Of a DNA stretch of 64,000 nt, positions 1 through 11,408 are shown in pieces. The notes beneath the pieces are model-generated. The model was not told the origin of the DNA, searched no databases, and worked only from the letters and a program-made list of their open reading frames with translations. The position numbers and the translations under genes are program-made. The stretch's first letter is position 1; every line of letters starts with the position of its first letter. Source of the stretch: Desmodesmus armatus (lineage: Eukaryota > Chlorophyta > Chlorophyceae > Sphaeropleales > Scenedesmaceae); assembly GCA_007449985.2 (NCBI GenBank), contig VIIQ02000686.1, positions 62,001 to 126,000 on the forward strand, read 5' to 3'.

Positions 1-535
1 GCAACTTGCAAGGAATAGTAGCTGTCTTCGCTGCCAGGCTTTCGGGATTACAGTAATCACGATGTATACCACGCACGTCATTTAGTTGAAGCCTGAAGAA
101 ACCGCGTCAATCACTCTCCGTCCCGGAAAACCAGCGTATGTGACCGATATATGACTTGGCAATCACCTCGTCGAAACTGGCAGTTTGCTTGTATCAGTCC
201 CAAACAGGCTCTATCTCATAACACTTTCTCCCATGGCGTTATTTCAATGCTTTTTTGTGCTGTTTCCTATAGGTGAGCCTTTCCCCACCCCGATGTGGGG
301 ATGCATCCCTGCATCACAGGCCCTGGCTCGTGCAGTACCATATGCATTTGTCCTCTGGAGGGCCCAGCCGATATGGCCATAGGCCATTTATTGCATAACA
401 TGTCAAAATCCCAATGTTGCACAACATGTCATTATGCCAATGTCTTGTTGATTTTCAGAAGCTCAGACTGGAGCCCTCTTGGATTCATCCCGATGGCACA
501 GGGCCAGCAGCGAAACCGTCCAACACAACCCGGAC
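1..535. other. Intergenic, 3' side of RBR-A
   Basis: No supportable gene. Short open frames here have no recognisable domain, no convincing splice pattern and no paralogue elsewhere in the window. The stretch lies just beyond the stop codon of the minus-strand RBR-A gene, so part of it is probably that gene's 3' untranslated region. Confidence 0.6.
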
Positions 536-3526
536 CTAATCGCTATCTAGATCCAGATCCACTTCTGCAAGCTCGCCATCCTCCACGTGCCAGAACCAGC
601 AGCGCTCGGGGCCATGGGGGCAGCCATAGATGGAGCGTGCATGCCGACAGGGTGTGCGTGACACAAGGCGGCCGTTGCGCCAGGGTCTCGGGCGGCCCTG
701 TGCAGTTTGAGACAAAGGCACCACGTGAAACACTGCAGCATGGGTAGTGCTTAGCCAGCGAAACAGCACTGCTTTCACAAATGGAAGGGACTGGCCCAGT
801 CGGCATGTCACCGCTGCTGGACACACAGGTAATGACATAACCTGTCAGCTCCCATCAAAGGCCCACTGCCTTGAAGGCTTGCATTAGTTCAAATGCCTGA
901 GTGCTGACTGAAACATACGTACATTTGGGTACAGCATTCTAGGCTATTTTTGAGATGCTTGCACACTGTACGTGCAACGTCAGGATTCACCTGCAGGTTG
1001 CTATTAGCAGGAAACCCACTATGCCATACAGAAAGGCCTACCTATACATGCAGATTGGAGGGCCCACCCACCTGCCCACCCCTCAGCACAACTGGCCTAG
1101 CTGCAGGTGCCTGCTGGCGAGGTGGATCATCAGGTACTTGGAACAGGTCGCAGTCACAGCCCTGTGTGCCATGTGCATTGTTGGCTGATGGCTGCTTGCT
1201 GGTGTACTTGGTGCCGCAAGCGTAGCAGAAGTCACAGCCACAGCGGCACACCATGTGGTTGCAGCCAGCAGTGCGCTCAACGACGTGTCCGCAGTTGGGG
1301 CAGCGCTTCCACTGCTTCTCCTTGGCGATGTGCAGCATGGCAGCGTCTTCAGCTGACCTGAGCTCAGGGGGCAGCGCCTGGTACTCACGGCAGCTGAAGC
1401 CCTGCATGCACAAACACACCGGCGGTTCAAGCTGCAGCTTTCATGGGCACTGCAACTGTAGTCACTGGCAAGTGGCAGAGCCCAACATTTGGCCAAATGT
1501 TATGGAGCGGCTCCATATGCCATCAGTCGCTGGCGGCCAGTGCTTTGCCTTAGATGCCATAGAAGTTCAGAGACTCGCAGATATGCGGCACGGCTGCAGT
1601 GCCATGCGGCAATAACGATGTCGTCATGACGTCATGACGTCATGACACCCTGTAGCAGACTTGTGCAAGTGACTTGCAGGCATCATGGCGCTGCAACCGA
1701 TGCATATGCATGGCACCGGCGGTGCCAACAGCGTTTCACGCCCGGAATGAAAACAAGCATCATAACAACTTATGTGGCCTAGTTGCACTTAGTGCAGCCT
1801 ACAGTCTGCATGACTTGCAAGACTTACCGTATGCCAGCCTGTGATGCCACAAACAGCGCAGAAGCTGCGGTTGCAGTCAGGACACTCGAACGGAGCCTCC
1901 TGCCCACCATCTCCATCGGCAGGTCCATCCTCAGGGCGCTCCAGCATTGCTGAGCAGTCTTTGTAGGGGCAGTAGACACGCCGCTCAAGAGCAATCAGCT
2001 GCTCAGCCTCTAGGACACGGTACACCTGCAGAAACAGAGCAGCAGCTAATCTCAACAAGCAAAAGAGACTACAGTACCTCCTTAACACTGTTGAAAGCTT
2101 GCTGCACCTGGCAGAGGCCCTAGAAACGGAGATAAAAGCCTCCAAAGTACCCCCTGTGTTTACCTATGTGCACAGTCCCTGGTGGGTATTGCCGATTGTC
2201 ATTTGACTGTTACAGCAGGGGGACTATCTGGCCACCGGACATACAAATTGGGCGACCTGACTCCTGCAGGACCTGGTTGTGTTGCCCAAACTTTAGGCAA
2301 CAGGTTATTGCCGCACACCTGCAGCAGGGGTGCATGTTCTGCCAACAGGCGTGTCACATCAGCAGCTGCCACCTCCTCTTCACATCCAGGGTGAGGGCAG
2401 GACAGTGGGTACTTCCGTGCCTGCAGTGCATGACATACCACACACGGCGTGATGGGCTTTGGTGCAAGGTGACACCTGTACAGTTGCCTTCCCTTCTAGG
2501 ACAAGAACATCACGGGTGCGCAGTCCCTTGCTGCTTCTAGCCGACAGTGCTGCCAAGTGCAGGCTTTTTCCAGCTGAAGTTCAGCCATATGGTGCAGTGC
2601 AGTCTTGTTGTCCAGGATGCATTGCCGCTGCAACACCTGTGAAACGAGTATATACTACGTAGCGCAACTTGCATGTCAACTGCAGATCACTTGCGGTGGC
2701 GTGAAGGGATGTCAAGCCTTACCTGCAGCTCGCATGCAATGTACTGCCCCATGCAGCCTGTGCAGTAGGTGTGGCCACACAGACCAGCAGCGCGTGAAGA
2801 GGAAGCCATTTCAGCCGGCAACCTAGCTGACACCATCTGGTCAGTTGCGAAGGACTCAAAGCAGATGCCGCAGTTGAGGCGCCCCTGCTGCCCAGAGCGG
2901 AAGCAACTACCTCCCCCATCAGCTTGAGAAGGAGTGGTGAGGCTGCTGCTGCTGCAGCCGCTGCTTCTGTAGGCATGTGCTGGTGGTGGGTCGTCGCGGC
3001 AGGCTGTTGCAGACTTGGGGCCCACTGGCGCTGAGGATGAAGCCCCAATGCAGTGCTGCACACTGTCTGCCATGGCAGTGGCCACTGCTGGCTGGTCTGT
3101 CAGGTCAAGTGGCCGCTCCAGCAGCAGCCCACGCTCACTCCAAACCTTGGCACTGCACCCCGCAATAGAGCGGGCCAGTGCTGCATCGTGAGGCCTCAGC
3201 ACCGTAGCCTCCCACTGTTCCCGCGCCTCAAGGGCAGTTGCCAGCTGCAGTGATGCTGCCTGTGCTGCCTCCTCGGCTGTGATGCTGTCCAGGGCAAATT
3301 GCTGGTCATCTGCAACAGCAACTAGGCTCTGCAGGATGGCAACCTGCTCTTGCAGCTGCTGCTCTTCAAAGCAGTCAAAATCACTGTCTTCTGGGTGCTG
3401 GTCATCAAGCCCTGCAACGCTGAAGTGCAGCTGCAATGCCACCCTGCTGTCTTGCAGCACCTGCAGGCTCGACTGCAGCTCCGCAAGCTGCAGACGCGCC
3501 ACTGTGCGATCAATCTCAGCTGCCAT
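536..3526 (-). CDS. RBR-type E3 ubiquitin ligase with C-terminal CCCH finger (copy A)
   Basis: Five exons on the minus strand: 3526-2723, 2420-2319, 2025-1828, 1401-1072 and 697-536, all GT-AG and all in phase 0, giving about 531 residues. The start is an ATG at 3526. RING1 spans about residues 219-258 (C219, C222, C250, H252, C255, C258). The IBR is in exon 3 (residues 303-368). RING2 is in exon 4, with C402/C405 and the expected catalytic Cys at 415 in the motif AGCNHMVC. The family transfers ubiquitin through a RING2 thioester. The RING2 and LPPELR region resemble plant RSL1-like RBR proteins. The last exon adds a C-x8-C-x6-C-x3-H finger (C495, C504, C511, H515), which is unusual for this class. 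The N-terminal 200 residues are helical and rich in Ala, Gln and Glu. All reading frames are intact, so this is the best candidate for a functional copy of the three. Confidence 0.88.
1627..1642. repeat. Tandem TGACGTCA palindromes in RBR-A intron 3
   Basis: Two adjoining exact copies of the 8-bp palindrome TGACGTCA at 1627-1634 and 1635-1642, inside a longer run of alternating TCATGACG. The octamer is the classical bZIP/CRE recognition sequence. Here it sits in an intron, so it may simply be a short tandem repeat. Confidence 0.6.
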
Positions 3527-3738
3527 TCAGCAAGTTGATCTGCAGCTACCGTGAAGGGGGACTCAAGTGGTGGATGGCTTCTATCCGTGCTGTGGAGGAT
3601 CTGCGTCTGCACGAGCGCATTCCACCCGTGACTGCGGCTATTGATTTTCTCGCAGACGTTACAAGTTTTTCAGTGTAATCTATGGGCGCTTGCACGTTGA
3701 ACCATCGGATGCGCTGATTCGTCAACTGTCCAATACAA

Positions 3739-3763
3739 GGCCGGTACTTGTCAAGTACCGGCC
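3739..3763. promoter_or_regulatory. 25-bp palindrome upstream of RBR-A
   Basis: Perfect 12-bp arms (GGCCGGTACTTG and its complement) around a single T, about 210 bp upstream of the RBR-A start codon. The symmetry is far beyond chance for such a length. It could bind a dimeric regulator or form a cruciform. Function is inference. Confidence 0.5.
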
Positions 3764-3931
3764 GGCGACGGTTGAAAGAAACTATTTCAGCCTCTTGAAA
3801 TGGAATTGCATTTGAACACTTTTGGCATAAGCAAACTTGAAACAGAATGCATAATTTGGAACAGGTCACTTGCACCATGCTTTCCAACAAAAAAGCGTTA
3901 GACACAGCCATGAGAACATTGTACAAAAATC

Positions 3932-3995
3932 AGTCCCTTGAGCGCCTACTGTCCAACTACAGCAGCCATGCGGTAACGTTTGCAACCTTGTCCGA
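3932..3995. repeat. Dispersed repeat, copy 1 (partner 17161-17224)
   Basis: About 64 bp resembling 17161-17224 at roughly three quarters of positions, both beginning GTCCCTTGA and both containing CAGCAGCCATGC. Copy 1 lies about 410 bp upstream of the RBR-A start and copy 2 about 530 bp upstream of the MYND-gene start, both minus-strand genes. It may be a shared upstream element or a remnant of an old mobile element. Confidence 0.45.
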
Positions 3996-4115
3996 CTGGC
4001 AAGGATGGAAAACGACCAAACGACAATATAAGGAGCACACGGTATCATTGCCCAACTCTGTTCCTCCGGGGCGCATCCTAGTGTGCCTGCAACTTGTTAA
4101 GCGGCACCAAACCTC

Positions 4116-5863
4116 ATGTCACTGCCTTCAGGATGCAGATCCAACCCAAACAGTGTACTGGTGATGACGGCAAAGGCGATGATACGGCCGCAATCTGTGA
4201 ACATGCAGTGCAGTGATGGCTCGCTTCCCCACACTGTGAACAATCCGACCAATAATGTGGGGTATTGGACAGCCTGGCAACATTGCCCTGCTGGAACAGC
4301 CGCATGTGGATTCAAGGTCAGTGCATGCTCGGGTTTCATTCCGGGTCAAAGTAGCATGTCATGTTACATGGCATAGTACCCGGGCCAACACTTGGCTCGG
4401 GGGTGTCATTACTGATGAATTGTTCAAAATTGTGACAGCGCAGCATCAGGCAACCCAGACTCCAGACACCACCATCGCATGCAGCAACATGTGTGTCGAT
4501 TGAAAGGCTCACACAACCACAACACCATAGGACAGCAGGCCAACTGAGACTGTGACTGTATCCTGTTGCTGTACAGATCCGTCTGGAACCTAAGCAGCGT
4601 AGTGTTGTGGATGGCACAGCTATGAACGGACTCAAGCTCCACTGCTGCAAGGAGCCGCCCAAGCCCAGCCCCTCACCCTCACCTTCGCCCAAGCCCAGCC
4701 CATCACCTTCACCCTCGCCCAAGCCCAGCCCATCACCCTCACCTTTGCCCAAGCCCAGCCCATCACCCTCACCTTCGCCCAAGCCCAGCCCATCACCTTC
4801 ACCTTCGCCCAAGCCCAGCCCATCACCCTCACCTTCGCCCAAGCCCAGCCCATCACCCTCACCTTTGCCCAAGCCCAGCCCATCACCCTCACCTTCGCCC
4901 AAGCCCAGCCCATCACCTTCACCTTCGCCCAAACCCAGCCCCTCACCCTCACCCAGCCCAAACCTTAGCACCAGAAATGTCACTTCGTTGACCAGCGGCC
5001 ATACTCACACGTGCGCCTTGCGGGGTGATGCCCTGACCTGCTGGGGTATATCTGCCCAACAAACTCCTGCTGGCAAAGCTTGGAAGGCAGTGAGTGCGGT
5101 TTTATCTGTGCCGGGAGCAGCCTGCAGAATCGAGGCAAGCAACAAGGTGACCTGCTGGTCGGTGCTCAACTCAAATGACCATCGGTTTATCAGCCCGACG
5201 GTGCTGAATCAGGCAGCAGGTGGATCTTTGCCCACTGGTGTGGACTTCACATCCTTTGCCGCCTCAGAGGGTGGAAGCTGCGCCATCCAGGCTAACACTG
5301 GCACCATGACCTGCAAAGGCCAACCGGGCTACCCTCCAAACATTGCAACCACAGCCAAGTGGAGCATGGTATCACTTGGCTACACCTACGGTTGCGGTGT
5401 GTTGTCCACTGGCGACGCCACGTGCTGGAGGGGCAAAGACTGGTACTTTGATCAAGGCCAAGACATTGTACCCGTCAAGGGTCCATGGAAGCTGATAGCT
5501 GCAGGATATCATCATACATGCGGCATCTTGGCTGACTCCACCATGCGCTGCTGGGGCCAATACTATGGTGGTGCCACAGTTGTGCCTGGCGGCTCTACAA
5601 CGAAGTGGATCGCAGTCTCGGCTGGCTACTTGGCAACGTGCGGCATCCAGGTTGGAGGTGCCTTGCAGTGTTGGGGTGATAGTGACGGAGCCAATGGAGG
5701 AGGTATCACGAATGTGCCAAAAGATGTGACCTCGTGGTCAGCTGTGTCTGTTGGCGGTTTCCATGCCTGCGGTATCACGGCTAAGCCCGTGGCTGGCAAG
5801 GTCAGATGCTGGGGCTGTGCAAGGTTTAATGACGGACAATGCAATGTGCCAGCAGGGCTGTGA
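4116..5863 (+). CDS. VMO-I-like domain + Ser-Pro rod + seven-repeat RCC1-like propeller
   Basis: Two recognisable exons: 4116-4316 (ATG at 4116, donor AAG|GTCAGT) and 4577-5863 (acceptor GTACAG), both phase 0. The splice joins CGFK to IRLEPKQ and completes a repeat resembling vitelline membrane outer layer protein I, including [12 protein letters not shown]. Then come ten 10-residue [10 protein letters not shown] units (4657-4955), an extensin/pherophorin-like rod. Seven repeats of the form C-G/A-I...C-W follow to the C-terminus, as in RCC1-like domains of plant CRINKLY4-type receptors; seven matches a seven-bladed propeller. The paired Cys pattern suggests disulphides and an extracellular, wall-associated protein. 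No signal peptide is visible, so a 5' exon is probably missing. A second VMO-like half-repeat ([11 protein letters not shown], about 4140-4187) lies in another frame, so the VMO region seems frame-shifted here. Confidence 0.68.
4657..4956 (+). repeat. 30-bp minisatellite encoding ([10 protein letters not shown])10
   Basis: Ten 30-bp units encode the Ser-Pro rod. A Leu variant (LP in place of SP) occurs in units 3 and 7 with the same synonymous pattern around it, so units 2-5 and 6-9 look like a 120-bp block duplication. Such rods are typical of algal hydroxyproline-rich wall proteins. Confidence 0.85.
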
Positions 5864-7317
5864 GCAAGTCAGCCACCCAGGCCTTACTGTCATGGACTGA
5901 ACACAATTGTTGATTGTGTTGGAATAAACTCAGTCGGAGATTCAATGCGTGGTTGTCAGCTGGCCTTGTATTGGCATTGTCTCTTTGATCACTGATCTGG
6001 GCACTTGGCAAGCTCTCTTGTCTGAAGGACCGTCCTTGCTGTGAGGACTTCCTCGTGAACTGCCACCCCTTGCAGTGGAGTGCACAGCGTGATCACCAAC
6101 CGCTGTGCATGCAGATCTGTCCAACATGGCACACTGCATGGCATGCTTGTGCATGAGGTCTTGCTCTATCCTCATTCTTGATCTCAATTTCTCAAGGGAA
6201 TCATCCCTCAGCATCGCCTTGTTTGGATTCTCTTTTGTGTTTTTTCTCCCTAGAATCATAGCTTGTACTCTTTTGCTTGCATCTGGTTTTGTGGCCTGCT
6301 AGTGCAGCTTCATCTGCAATGCAGTGTAGTTAGTTCATGTGTTCATCTGTGATCTGTTCTTCAAGAACAGGCTGTGATCTGTTCTTCTGTGATGTTCTTC
6401 TGTGTTGTGTCCTTGTAGTTCTGTGTTCTGTTTCTGTGTTGTATCCTGGGGTCTGCACACCCAAGTTCGTCAATATGGCAGACTTGCATGTGCTCCCTCT
6501 GCAAGACACCAATCACAGCGCCAGTCGAAGCATGCTACAATGTTATTTTTGCCATCCAGCACGCATGGACTGCCGGGCAGTGCGCGCAGTTGGCAGGGCA
6601 TTTGCCATTGATGTGTGTCTGGGTGTAAACAATTTCTCCCAAAAAGCTGATGGCTTGCAGTCAACGAAGCTTTCTGTGAGAGCAGCTTGCTGCCAATGTC
6701 AGTCGGCACAAAAGGATCGTTGTGCCTTGCTATCACGGCAGCAAGCTGGCTTACTTGTGTGCTGCCTACAAGCAGCCACCACATGACACTGGCGTGAACA
6801 CGCCCCAAAGTGGGGCATGTGGACACACACCAAGTTCACCAGTATGACAACATTGCTGTCAACCATGTGAACGCCAGCAGGGTCATTTTAGCAAAGATCA
6901 ACAGATCAACCCATTTACTTCAATCACGCACCACAAGCTGAGAGCATTGCAGAGCCATCCAGAGCCTGGGTTGGTTGTGGCCGCATTGTGGCTTTGTGTG
7001 ACAAAAGTACTAACATAGCACAACACCATTGCAAACTCAATGGTGCCTGCCGGACATGATGCTTGAGCAGGGCTTCAACAGAAAACAGCCTCCACTGGTC
7101 TTTTGCAACCAAGGGAACAAGCTTGTACGGCAGTTCAACCGTTGAACGGGATGCTCTCACAAGTGCTTTCACAAGGTGGTGCCAGAGAGACATGTAGCTG
7201 TCAACAGTGCCCTGTCCCACACCGCTACACATGCCAGTTTACCAACATCAACCCCTACTCAGTGCTGCTAGAACCCCTACAACCTTGTCCTCCTCCTTTT
7301 GCCAGAACCAGCAGTGA
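5864..7317. other. Intergenic; no supportable gene
   Basis: Contains a repeated CTGTGATCTGTTCTT motif (about 6350-6386) with a 17-bp near-palindrome between the copies. Several open frames exist on both strands. None shows a convincing domain, and they are interrupted without plausible splice sites. One minus-strand frame (6826-6470) vaguely recalls transposase-related text but is not strong enough to call. Confidence 0.5.
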
Positions 7318-7378
7318 TCAGGCAATGTTATCATGGAAGTAGATGAAGCTTGCATGCCGACAGGGTGTGCTGGATACC
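7318..7378 (-). pseudogene. Degenerate terminal exon of RBR-B
   Basis: The text around the VS.TPCRHA motif matches the last exon of RBR-A and RBR-C in nucleotide and amino-acid sequence. After CRHA it diverges and meets a TGA at 7320-7318, and the rest of the CCCH finger homology continues out of frame to about 7300. An acceptor CCCTGCAG|G lies at 7379. Splicing from the donor CGCAG|GTGGGG at 8837/8836 would keep phase (two bases plus one) and append about 19 residues before the stop. The exon may therefore still be used, but the CCCH finger is lost. Confidence 0.6.
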
Positions 7379-8742
7379 CTGCAGGGAGCTGCACTTCCCT
7401 TTTTTTTAAGGGGGGTTATTGAGAGACACAATTAATTAATTATTTGCGGAAAATTTTTTCCCCTGCAATTGCTAGCAGAGACACCATCTACATCATTCTG
7501 GCATGCAGACAAGACTGGCACACTACTGTGATGGTGGTCGACCTCAGTGACCGGCTGCCTGATCTGCAACAGCAGCCTGCCTGCAGCAACAGCTGGCTCT
7601 TGCAGGCAAGGGGTGCACTGCAGCAAATGCAGCATGATCCCTAATACTATATGAACAAAGGCAGTGTCCAGCTATTTCAAACGCACACTGGCGCCAGCTG
7701 CTGTTCCTTGGCACTTTCCTACTGCTGCATCCCTGTTCTGCTGCTTTCGGGCAATCCAGCCATCGTGCACGGAGTGACCTCCGCCCTAAAACAAGCTTTA
7801 CTGCAACACGGAATCGATCTTCTGCAGCAATCTGGACGTTGCTGCGCGGCTATTGGCTGTCAGACATCGCACAAGGCGTTGCGGTGTCTTCTGAAAGCAC
7901 AAGGCTAATGAGCATTGCGCATGCATTGATGCAAGTCTCAACCAGTGAAAGGTCTTGCGTGCTCACTCTCAACGGCGCAGATATGCAGGGAGCGCACTGC
8001 AAATGTGGTAGGTGAATCACCCCAGGTGATGATGTTAGAGTTGTAGGGTTCTGTTAGTGCAGCGCTGGTCACGATTCTGCGCTAAAAAAGTACAAGAAAC
8101 ATTACTAAGGTTTCTATGATGTTGTGATGCAACTGGCTGACAGCGTGGGTGGGACTGCTGTTGACTGGACAGGGTGAGTCAACAGTGCAGCATGCATATT
8201 GAGCAATGCAACCAGCACTGTGCTCCCTCAGCTCCAGCGTTTCCCTTGAACTGCTAAGCCATACACTTGTGTTGCAGAAAGCACATCAACAATCAAGCTC
8301 TTGAGCAGCCGATCTGGTGCTGACATGCCAACCAGGGTTCAGTTTACATGTGCCGACGGAGCAGCTGCAGGTCACTTTGTTTATTAAACTCTTATTGGCC
8401 TAGAAGCAGTGCACCGAGCAGCCTCGCGAAGCGCGTGCCAGCGGGGCGGGGCGGGGGCTAGGCTTGCCAAAATTAATTAATTGTTGTCATCGCCTGCGTG
8501 CTTATTGGGCGGCCCTGTACATAGTACACACAAACAGCAAGGCTCACATGGTCATGGGTATAGCATCACTGCTATTCATTGTGCAGCAGACTTGCAAAGC
8601 AGTGCTAACAGCTTGAACTTCAAGCCTCGGCGGCTTGCAATGCATTATATTGGTCCCAAGGACTGATACATTGCTGCTGTCTGTACTGTCTCACATACAC
8701 AGTACAGTACATGCTGTACTGCATTGCATCAACACCACTGCA
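7379..8742. other. Distal intron or 3' flank of RBR-B
   Basis: Between the main body of RBR-B and its decayed last exon. It includes an AT-rich patch near 7385-7460 with repeated TTAA and poly-T. If the distal exon is used, this is most of a 1.46-kb intron; if not, it is 3' flank. No independent gene was found. Confidence 0.5.
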
Positions 8743-11408
8743 TCAGGCATGTTCAATACATTGCCGACAACCCGTTGCGGGTACCAGCCACCGGTGGCAA
8801 GTAAAGTCACTAGACTCTACAAGATGTTCCCCCCACCTGCGCCGTGCAGCGGGGGCCCTCGGCACCACTGGCCTAGCTGCCCGTGCCCGCCGACGAGCTG
8901 GCTCATCAGGCACCGGGAACAGTGCGCAGCGGCAGCCCTGTGTGCCGTGTACATTGTTGGCTGCAGGCCGGTTGCTGGTGTACTTGGCACCGCAGGCGTA
9001 GCAGAAGTTGCAGCCACAGCGGCACACCATGTGGTTGCAGCCAGCTGTGCGCTCAACGACGTGTCCACAGTTGGGGCAGCGCTTCCACTGCTTCTCCTTG
9101 GCAATGTGCAGCACGGCAGCGTCTTCAGCAGTCCTGAGCTCAGGTGGCAGCGCCTGGTAATCACGGCAGCTTAGGCCCTGCATGCGCGATAGGCAGAAGG
9201 TGGTTGAAAACTTTACTTGGCATTTGCGTGTGCACACTGCCAGTGTGCTGGGCAAGTGCCATGGCACAGCTGCATTGAATGTGATTTATGTAGTAGTGGC
9301 GATGGCATATAATTTGTGTTTGTTGTGACACAACTGGTAGGACTTGCATTATCTTCCCTTGACTACAAGATACTTCCAAGTAGAAAGTATCTTATCAGCT
9401 AAGCGGTGATGTTGGCCCACTAAGACAGCTGAAAAGAGGAATGGGACATTCGCCACCTCAAGCCACCACCACGTGCCCTGCTGCCACAAAGTCTGCGAGA
9501 CTCTCCCCTCCCTAAACCTTCTGAGTACAACACCGTCCGCTGCGGTCAATAACAATATGTACAGCTGTGAATACACCACTGCGGTGAGCGGGGCTTGACT
9601 GGCATAACTTACTGTATGCCAGCCAGTGATGCCACAAGCAGCGCAGAAGCCGCGGTTGCAGTTGGGGCACTCGTAGGGGGCATCCTGTCCACCACCACCG
9701 TCTGCAGGATCAGCCTCGGGGCGTTCAAGCAGTGCAGAGCAGTCCTTGAAGGGGCAGAAAACACGCTGCTCCAGGGCAACCACCTGCTCAGCTTCCAGGG
9801 TTTGGTACACCTGCATTGACACACACGCCCTGATGGCACTTGGCAACTGCAGTCACTTCAAAGCAATCCATAGACATGCCATGTCAGCAGTGCTGATTTA
9901 TATCGCTCAACTGGTGCGCCCGTTAATAATTGTCACAGTACTGACATCCATTACTGTGCAGTCATTGCTACTATCCAGGCTGGGCGAAGTCTGTCGCATG
10001 TGCCATGTCTGTGCAATCAACCTGCACCCCTGACCTGTCTACACTGTAGCACATGTACTGGCTGTACAGCCTGTGATGTACAGGAGTGTGGCTGTTTCAC
10101 GAAGTTGTAGTGCATTGACATGAGACAATTGCAAGCCATTGCTGCGTACCTGCAGCAGGGGTGCTTGTTCTGCCAGGAGGCGTGTCACATCAGCAGCTGC
10201 CACCACCTCCCCACATCCAGGGTGAGGGTAGGACAGTGGGTACTTCCGTGCCTGCAGCACACACAGGTGTGGGAATTGCACCGTACTGAATGCTGTTAGG
10301 AGGTACATGCTATGGCGGAGTTGCATAACTTCAAGCTTCTGTACCACGGGAGGTGCAAGCCGGGTATGCTGCATGCCCCCACTGGGGCCACTGGCGGCAG
10401 CAGCCAGCCAGTATCAGCTTACTACACTGGCAACTTCAAGACATGCCGGCAGCCATGCGGTATGCACAGCAACAGCAGCTGAGATCGGTTGGATGCAGCC
10501 ATGGTGCAGCCTGGCCCCTTGCCTGCCTGTTACAACCGTTACACAGCTATGACGTCACTCAACTCACTAGGTGCAGATGAGCAGGCCTACAAGCCTGCGC
10601 ATTCAGGCCATACCTGCAGCTCGCCCGTGATGTACTGCCTCATACAACCAGTGCAGTAGGTGTGACTGCAGCGCCCAGCAGCACGTGAAGACGAAGCCAT
10701 CGCAGCCGGCAGCATAGCCGAGACCATGCGGTCAGCCGGGAAGGACTCAAAGCAAATGCCACAGTCCAGCCGCCGGCCGGAGCTGCCTGCCGAGCTGCCG
10801 CTGCCTACAGGGTGATGGTGGGATGTGCTGGTGCAGCAGCTGCTGCTGTTGGATGCAGGTGATGCTGCTGCTACTGGGTTGCTTGTGCGTGCTGCGACAG
10901 GCCTGGCACCCATTGACACTGGTGGTGCAGCCCCAGCAATGCGTTGCGCATTCTCTGCTGCTGCCAGCAGGCCTGTCAAGTCCAAGGGCTGCTCAAGCAG
11001 CGACCTGCCCTCACCCCACACCTCGGCTCTGCGCCCAGCTACTGCCTGGGCCAGTGCTGCATCCTGTGGCCTCAGCACAGCAGCCTCCCACTGCTCCTCA
11101 GCCTCAAGGGCAGTTGCCAGCAGCAGTGATGCTGAATGCGCTGCCTCCTCAGCGGCGATGCTTTCTAGGGCGTACTGCTGGTCATCTGCAACATCCACCA
11201 GGCTCTGCAGTATGGCGACCTGCTCCTGCAGCTGCTGCTCTTCCGACGCGTCAGGGTCGCTGCCATCTATGTGCTCCACGTGAATATCTATGTTCGCTGC
11301 GCTGAAGTGCAGCTGCATCGCAACCCTGCTGTCTTGCAGGACCTCCAGGCTGGACTGCAGCTCAGCGAGCTGCAGACGCGCGATTGTAATATCAAGGTCA
11401 CCGGCCAT
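8743..11408 (-). CDS. RBR-type E3 ubiquitin ligase (copy B), CCCH finger lost
   Basis: Exons 11408-10614, 10251-10150, 9810-9613 and 9177 onward follow the exon plan of copy A exactly, including 34- and 66-codon exons 2 and 3. The ATG at 11408 is chosen by alignment with copy A; an upstream in-frame extension is not supported by the paralogue. RING1 (CGICFESF ... CSHTYCTGC), IBR (FCPFKDC ... CPNCNRGFCAACG) and RING2 (CPNCGHVVERTAGCNHMVC) are complete with the catalytic Cys. Read straight on, exon 4 ends at a stop at 8743, for about 509 residues. Alternatively it splices at 8837/8836 to the degenerate exon at 7378-7318, for about 498 residues. Either way the CCCH finger of copies A and C is absent, so partner or RNA binding may differ while E3 chemistry remains possible. 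Confidence 0.82.

Larger units (their letters stand above)
3527..4115. other. Divergent intergenic region RBR-A / VMO-RCC1 gene
   Basis: Lies between the start of minus-strand RBR-A and the first recognisable exon of the plus-strand VMO-I/RCC1-like gene, so it should hold both promoters. It contains a 25-bp palindrome (3739-3763) and a block of about 64 bp (3932-3995) that recurs at 17161-17224. No upstream exon with a signal peptide for the plus-strand gene could be identified, although one would be expected. Confidence 0.5.

Noticed and set aside
4336..4983. Long minus-strand frames through the Ser-Pro repeat region
   Set aside because: They are antisense shadows of the 30-bp repeat, with Gly/Leu/Glu or Trp/Ala periodicity, and do not continue into any domain.
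5942..6259. 105-codon minus-strand frame with charged composition
   Set aside because: No start context, domain, paralogue or splice signal supports it as a gene.
6470..6826. Minus-strand frame with a faint resemblance to hAT/ZMYM-type transposase text
   Set aside because: The similarity is limited to a short stretch (AAVIARHNDPF), there is no zinc finger or catalytic motif, and no terminal repeats were found around it.
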